Shown: piece by piece, positions 59,832 through 64,000 of the stretch
How the letters are laid out: every line of letters starts with the position of its first letter
Position numbering within the stretch: position 1 is the first letter of the stretch
NCBI GenBank assembly: GCA_002083775.1
Contig: MTEI01000002.1
Location: 607,662-671,661 of the forward strand
Source: Rhodoferax ferrireducens
GTDB lineage: Bacteria; Pseudomonadota; Gammaproteobacteria; Burkholderiales; Burkholderiaceae_C
Length of the DNA stretch: 64,000 nt
Direction: 5' to 3'
Position numbers and translations under genes: made by a program
The notes under the pieces: generated by a model
What the model saw: only the letters and a program-made list of their open reading frames with translations
What the model was told of the DNA's origin: nothing
Database searches by the model: none

Positions 59832-60913
59832 GAGTCGCGGTACAGGGCGCTGTTCAGATAGGTGTCACGCGCGCGGCGTATGGCCACCAACAGCACCGCA
59901 CTCAATGGCAGCGCAATCAACACGCCAACAAACCCGAACGAATGACCAAACGCCAGCAGCGCAAAAATCACCGCCAGAGGGTGCAGACCAATACGCTCAC
60001 CGACCAGCCGCGGGGTCAGGAAAAAACTCTCGACCAGCTGGCCCAGCCCATATACCACCGCCACCATCACCAGCGCGCTGACGTGGCCGCTTTGCGCCGA
60101 AAACTCCAGAAAACCCGCCAACAGCGCCAGAATCAGCCCCAGCCCAAAGCCCACGTAGGGAATGGCAATGGCCAGCCCGGTAAAGACGCCAATGGGCAGC
60201 GCCAGGTCCAACCCGAACAGCGCCAGGCCCACGCTGTAATACACCGCCAGCACCATCATCACCAAAATCTGCCCGCGAAGGTATTGGCCCAGCACGCCGT
60301 CGGCCTCGGCAGTGAAGCTGTTGACCACGCTGCGTGTGCCCGGTGGCACCAGGTTCAGCAACATGCCTATGAAGCGCCGCCAGTCCATCAAAAAGTAAAA
60401 CAGGGCCACCGGAATCAGCACCCCGTTACCCAAAATAGAGAGCGCCACACTCCCGCCCATCTTGGCCGAGGCCAGCAATTGGCTCACGCCGTCTTCCAGA
60501 TTGGCGCTCAGGTGTTCCATCAAAAATGCACGTATTCCAGCCACATCCAGCGACACATTCAGCCCCAGCGCCGCCAGCTTGGGTGCCAAAAAAACATTGA
60601 GCTGGTCCAGCAACGGCGGCACCTGCTCGCGCAGCTGCGGCAGTTGTTTGACCAGAATGGGCACGATCAGCAGCGCAATGGACAGCAGCATGGCCAAAAA
60701 CACCAGCTCCACCAGCACTACCGCCACCACGCGTGGCAGGCGGCCACGGCCCAGGTTGTCCAACCAGTCCACCACCGGGGTGAGGGCGTAAGCCAGGATG
60801 GCCGCCACCACAAAGGGCGTGAGCACCGGGGCCAGCAACCACAGCAGCAGCATCACGCCGATCAACAGCGCGACCCAGGCCGAAGCCTTTTTCTGAGTGG
60901 AGGTGAATTGCAT
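59828..60913 (-). CDS. AI-2E family transporter (PerM-like)
   Basis: This 361-residue protein has about eight TM segments and the family pattern: an N-terminal WVALLIGVMLLLWLLAPVL helix pair, a soluble-looking helical insert around residues 110-165 and C-terminal VGERIGLHPLAVIFALLAFG. Members move small molecules or ions; the substrate is not clear. ATG 60913 is used rather than 61000 because upstream residues belong to the purM promoter. It is divergent from purM, the conserved arrangement. Confidence 0.88.
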   Translation of the reverse strand: MQFTSTQKKASAWVALLIGVMLLLWLLAPVLTPFVVAAILAYALTPVVDWLDNLGRGRLPRVVAVVLVELVFLAMLLSIALLIVPILVKQLPQLREQVPPLLDQLNVFLAPKLAALGLNVSLDVAGIRAFLMEHLSANLEDGVSQLLASAKMGGSVALSILGNGVLIPVALFYFLMDWRRFIGMLLNLVPPGTRSVVNSFTAEADGVLGQYLRGQILVMMVLAVYYSVGLALFGLDLALPIGVFTGLAIAIPYVGFGLGLILALLAGFLEFSAQSGHVSALVMVAVVYGLGQLVESFFLTPRLVGERIGLHPLAVIFALLAFGHSFGFVGVLIALPLSAVLLVAIRRARDTYLNSALYRDS

Positions 60914-61045
60914 CAAATGGTTGAGAAATCGGCGGGGGGCCGTACCCTTAAAATCTGGCCAAATTCTATAGGGCCCGGCTTTGCGGACTGGCCCAACCAC
61001 AAGTTACCCGATCACTCCCGGCTTTTAGCCTGACTGAACCCACCC

Positions 61046-62092
61046 ATGACCACTTCCAACACCCCCACCACCGCCCTCTCTTATAAAGACGCTGGCGTTG
61101 ACATTGACGCTGGCGACGCGCTGGTGGAGCGCATCAAGCCGCTAGCCAAAAAAACCATGCGCGAAGGGGTGCTGGCCGGTATTGGCGGTTTTGGCGCGCT
61201 GTTTGAAGTGCCCAAGCGCTACAAGGAGCCGGTGCTGGTGAGCGGCACCGACGGCGTCGGCACCAAGCTTAAACTGGCGTTTGAGTGGCAAATGCACGAC
61301 ACCGTGGGCATCGACCTGGTGGCCATGAGCGTCAACGACGTGCTGGTGCAAGGCGCAGAACCCCTCTTCTTTCTGGACTACTTTGCCTGCGGCAAGCTGG
61401 ACGTGGACACCGCTGTCGCCGTGGTGGGCGGCATTGCCAGGGGTTGCGAGCTGTCCGGCTGCGCGCTGATTGGCGGCGAAACCGCCGAAATGCCCGGCAT
61501 GTACCCGGCGGGCGAATACGACCTGGCCGGTTTTGCCGTGGGTGCGGTGGAAAAGTCCAAAATCTTGACCGGCGCCGATGTGAAACCCGGCGACGTGGTG
61601 CTGGGCCTTGCCAGCAGCGGCGTGCACTCCAACGGCTTCAGCCTGGTGCGCAAGTGCATCGAGCGCGCTGGGGACAACGCCCCCGCCATGCTGGACGGCA
61701 AACCTTTCAAACAAGCGCTGATGGAACCCACCCGCCTGTATGTGAAAAACGTGCTGGCGGCGCTTGCGGCGCACCCCATCAAAGCGCTGGCGCACATCAC
61801 CGGCGGCGGCCTGCTGGAAAACATTCCGCGTGTGTTGCCCAAAGGCACGGCCGCGCATCTGGTCAAGGGCAGCTGGCCGCAAACCGAGCTGTTTGCCTGG
61901 CTGCAGAAAACCGCCGGTATCGACGACTTCGAGATGAACCGCACCTTCAACAACGGTATTGGCATGGTGGTGGTGATTGATACCGCCAACGCTGCCGCCT
62001 GCGCTGCCACCCTGCGTGCGGCGGGTGAGACGGTGTATGAGATTGGTGCGATTGCGCCGATGGGGGAAGGCGCTGCGGTGGTTGTTGGCTGA
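61046..62092 (+). CDS. purM: Phosphoribosylformylglycinamidine cyclo-ligase
   Basis: This 348-residue AIR synthetase catalyses the fifth step of purine synthesis. The ATP-binding/catalytic blocks [23 protein letters not shown] and [11 protein letters not shown] are present, with the C-terminal AIRS domain ([12 protein letters not shown]). ATG 61046 is well placed and no extension is needed. Confidence 0.97.
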   Translation: MTTSNTPTTALSYKDAGVDIDAGDALVERIKPLAKKTMREGVLAGIGGFGALFEVPKRYKEPVLVSGTDGVGTKLKLAFEWQMHDTVGIDLVAMSVNDVLVQGAEPLFFLDYFACGKLDVDTAVAVVGGIARGCELSGCALIGGETAEMPGMYPAGEYDLAGFAVGAVEKSKILTGADVKPGDVVLGLASSGVHSNGFSLVRKCIERAGDNAPAMLDGKPFKQALMEPTRLYVKNVLAALAAHPIKALAHITGGGLLENIPRVLPKGTAAHLVKGSWPQTELFAWLQKTAGIDDFEMNRTFNNGIGMVVVIDTANAAACAATLRAAGETVYEIGAIAPMGEGAAVVVG

Positions 62093-62138
62093 GGTGGCTG
62101 GCCTGCCGATGTTCGGCTTGGTAGGCTCTTGGCGCTAT

Positions 62139-62198
62139 TGACTGGATAGCTATTAGCCCTTTATCTATAAGGGCTAGAGGCCAATAATCTATATAACT
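62139..62198. repeat. Palindromic element family A (after purM)
   Basis: GGATAGCTATTAGCCCTTTA pairs with TATAAGGGCTAGAGGCCAAT. It lies 47 bp after purM and marks the border between normal genes and the atypical region to its right. Confidence 0.82.
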
Positions 62199-62811
62199 TT
62201 GATCTGCCGCCAGGCGGGCGGTGGGGTTGCCGTTCTCCGGCTTGCTCGCGGGTGAAGGCTTGGGTTTTCCTATTGGCGTGTTTCGCTGCCAGCCTTGGCG
62301 CGCGAACTGTCACGCCACGCGAATGAGGCCTGCGCCCGACAACCCCACCACCCGCCTTCTACATGTTTGGATGCGTTGTTGGGTGTCAGGTTCAGGCTGA
62401 TTGCGGGTGCACACGACAGTCTGCTTTCTGGCGGTCCAGTCCGGCCTCCGTTCGACGCGGTTCATTAACTTCGCCAGCTTGCCCACTGCCATCCTTTACA
62501 GATGTGCCTAGGGGTCGTAAAGCAGTGGCACGGAAATTTAATAGCCCTCATTTGAATAACAGACGCCATGCTTGTCCGCATAGTTCTTTAGCGAATGCAA
62601 TATGTACATTTGAAAGGTGGCTGTAGTCCACTCTACGCAAATGAGGCGATGGTTAAGGTCTAGCGCGAAAACCTCCTTTCATGTTGAGACCGTGCTCCGC
62701 TTTGAGGTTGGCGACTTGGTTGCAAAGAAGCGCCAATTGAAAGCCTAGAATACTAGGACAGCACCAGAAAAAATGACGATTGACATACGGACGTAAAGGG
62801 AGAATTTTGAA
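62199..62811. other. Intergenic stretch before the rpoC-like gene; no gene recognised
   Basis: About 600 bp with no convincing coding frame. The first half has ordinary GC content and the second half is AT-richer, leading into the rpoC-like gene. A short hairpin CCTAGAATACTAGG is at 62744-62757, and a perfect -35-like TTGACA at 62780 is too close to the start codon to serve it well. Promoter and insertion boundaries are not clear. Integron attC-type sites were considered and rejected. Confidence 0.5.
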
Positions 62812-63855
62812 ATGGAAAAACTAATTAGTTTAAATGAGTTGTTTAAATCTTTTGAAAAGGAATCGCAAGAATTTCCTCTTCTAGATGTATTTCAAAAATT
62901 TAATGCAACCAACTATTCGGGTTCAATGAAGTACACAATGACTTCGCCTGAATTGATTCGCCGCTGGTCATTTGGTGAAATAAAGCGCTCAGAGTTAATA
63001 AACATTGAAACTGAAGAGCCTTTGCGCGATGGGTTGTTTTGCTCCAGAATATTTGGACCAACAAAAAATTATCAATGTCTTTGTGGAAAATATCAGGGCT
63101 TAAAGAACCGTGGCGTCATTTGTGAAAAATGTGATGTTGAAGTAAATCGTTCTAGTTTACGCGGTGAGCGAATGGCTCATATCGAGCTTGTCGTGCCCTG
63201 TGCCAATATATGGTTTGTCAAAGTTCTTCCAAGCTTTTTAGGTCTCGTACTCGATATGACGTTAAGTGATATTGAGCTTGTATTGTATTTTGAAGCTTAT
63301 ATCGTTACCGACCCTGGTGTTACACCTATAAAGAAATATAGTATCTTGAGCGAAGATGATTTCGATGACTTGATTGCACAATACGGCAATAAATTCAAGG
63401 CAAAAATGGGCGCGGAAGCTGTTAAGGATTTGTTGCAAAATATCGATATTGAATATGAAATTCAGCGCTCCAGCAGAGTTACCGGGTCGGAAAATATAAA
63501 TAGAAAAAATGTCAAGCGCTTATTGGCATTTGAAATGTTTAAAAAGAATAACATTAAACCCGAGTGGATGATGCTTGATGCGTTACCTGTAATTGCACCA
63601 GACTTGCGCCCGCTTGGCCCACTTATTGAAGGCCAATTTGAAGCTTCCGACTTTAATCAGCAGTATCGACAAATTATCACCTTAAATAATCGCCTGAAAA
63701 AAATTATTAAACTACAGGCCCCTTCAATAATTCTTGCCCAGCTAAAACTTCAGCTGCAAGAAGCGGTGGACTGTTTACTAGACAACAAGCGTTCTCGCAA
63801 AGTAATGATTGGAGTCAACAAGAATCCTCTTAGGTCGCTTGCCAGCTTGAATTAG
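62812..63855 (+). CDS. Free-standing paralogue of RNA polymerase beta-prime N terminus (clamp and zinc domain)
   Basis: This 347-residue, AT-rich gene encodes only the beta-prime N terminus: the zinc-binding CLCGKYQGLKNRGVICEKC (C-x-C-x12-C-x2-C), the clamp (FCSRIFGPTKNYQ; HIELVVPCANIWFVKVLPS; EWMMLDALPVIAPDLRPLGP) and the clamp helices (QYRQIITLNNRLKK ... LQEAVDCLLDN). It stops at NPLRSLASLN, just before switch 2. It resembles betaproteobacterial RpoC (MTPxKKxSIxSEDD) but is diverged. By alignment from memory, R275 and E295 of E. coli beta-prime, sigma-contact residues, are Leu here, while A302 is kept. An AAAGGGAG precedes ATG. It may be a decoy, regulator or non-functional relic. Confidence 0.85.
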   Translation: MEKLISLNELFKSFEKESQEFPLLDVFQKFNATNYSGSMKYTMTSPELIRRWSFGEIKRSELINIETEEPLRDGLFCSRIFGPTKNYQCLCGKYQGLKNRGVICEKCDVEVNRSSLRGERMAHIELVVPCANIWFVKVLPSFLGLVLDMTLSDIELVLYFEAYIVTDPGVTPIKKYSILSEDDFDDLIAQYGNKFKAKMGAEAVKDLLQNIDIEYEIQRSSRVTGSENINRKNVKRLLAFEMFKKNNIKPEWMMLDALPVIAPDLRPLGPLIEGQFEASDFNQQYRQIITLNNRLKKIIKLQAPSIILAQLKLQLQEAVDCLLDNKRSRKVMIGVNKNPLRSLASLN

Positions 63856-64000
63856 CCGACTTAATGACAAGTTCAAGGTGGGCTATTTGTACTTTCGTGT
63901 GGCCACTTCCGCTGCACAACTGACGTCAGTGTCAGACTGATTGCCGTCATTTGAGCTGGCCATGTATTTTTAGGAGCTCGTCCTTGATGCCTCGGTCAAC

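Noticed and set aside
62360-62480. Integron attC site beside the rpoC-like gene
   Set aside because: A GTTGGGT motif is present, but no matching inverse core site at the right spacing was found and no integrase is visible.

Overview
The window is a typical stretch of a GC-rich betaproteobacterial chromosome, most likely from the Comamonadaceae (Rhodoferax/Polaromonas-like). This rests on several observations: the isc operon order, the hda-perM/purM and aat-bpt arrangements, an intracellular PHB depolymerase of the Ralstonia type, a split molybdenum cofactor operon, and protein sequences that read as Burkholderiales throughout. Nothing was searched; all assignments are by eye from translated sequence.

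Layout. 0-3.5 kb: the isc Fe-S assembly operon (iscR-S-U-A-hscB-hscA, leftward) with an IscR operator. 3.5-9.3 kb: uvrB, a small membrane protein, an aromatic/aspartate aminotransferase, a DUF2520 protein and a DODA-type dioxygenase. 9.4-11.6 kb: a PHB depolymerase with a long Ala/Lys tail, translationally coupled to an RnfB-like ferredoxin. 11.6-20.8 kb: a propionyl-CoA to succinyl-CoA cluster (VOC/epimerase-like protein, pccA, pccB, meaB, methylmalonyl-CoA mutase) interrupted by an RHH/PIN toxin-antitoxin pair and headed by a divergent GntR regulator. 20.9-23.5 kb: tRNA-Arg, tRNA-Pro, the N-degron transferases aat-bpt, and an IclR regulator. 23.5-30.8 kb: a PBP7-type endopeptidase, then branched-chain amino acid synthesis (leuA with an attenuator, pssA, ilvC-ilvN-ilvB). 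31-36.8 kb: RDD protein, glnB, nadE, an acetyltransferase, an FAH-family enzyme and soluble pyrophosphatase. 37-39.5 kb: a membrane pyrophosphatase fused to an OmpA-like domain. 40-44.7 kb: moaA-mobA-moeA and a 10-TM membrane protein. 45-48.4 kb: B12-dependent ribonucleotide reductase behind paired NrdR boxes, and a UspA protein. 48.4-53.7 kb: an oxygen-sensitive 2-oxoacid:acceptor oxidoreductase operon divergent from a hemerythrin, with FNR-like sites between them. 53.8-62.1 kb: RidA, a chemoreceptor, folK, pcnB, a HAD phosphatase, hda, perM and purM. 62.1-64 kb: an atypical, AT-rich region carrying a free-standing paralogue of the RNA polymerase beta-prime N-terminal clamp.

Two things stand out. 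First, the AT-rich rpoC-like gene at 62812-63855 is an intact 347-residue reading frame. It keeps the zinc-binding cysteines and clamp helices of beta-prime, stops just before the switch-2/catalytic part, and has Leu at two of the three classical sigma-contact positions. Second, a roughly 50-bp palindromic element recurs about twelve times. Most copies lie between genes, but copies also lie in frame inside nadE, moeA and an acetyltransferase and at both ends of meaB, much like Rickettsia palindromic elements. A second repeat family (14324-14405 and 39939-40024, with an eroded core at 35098) has long stems of different sequence but the same loop, which suggests a structured RNA.
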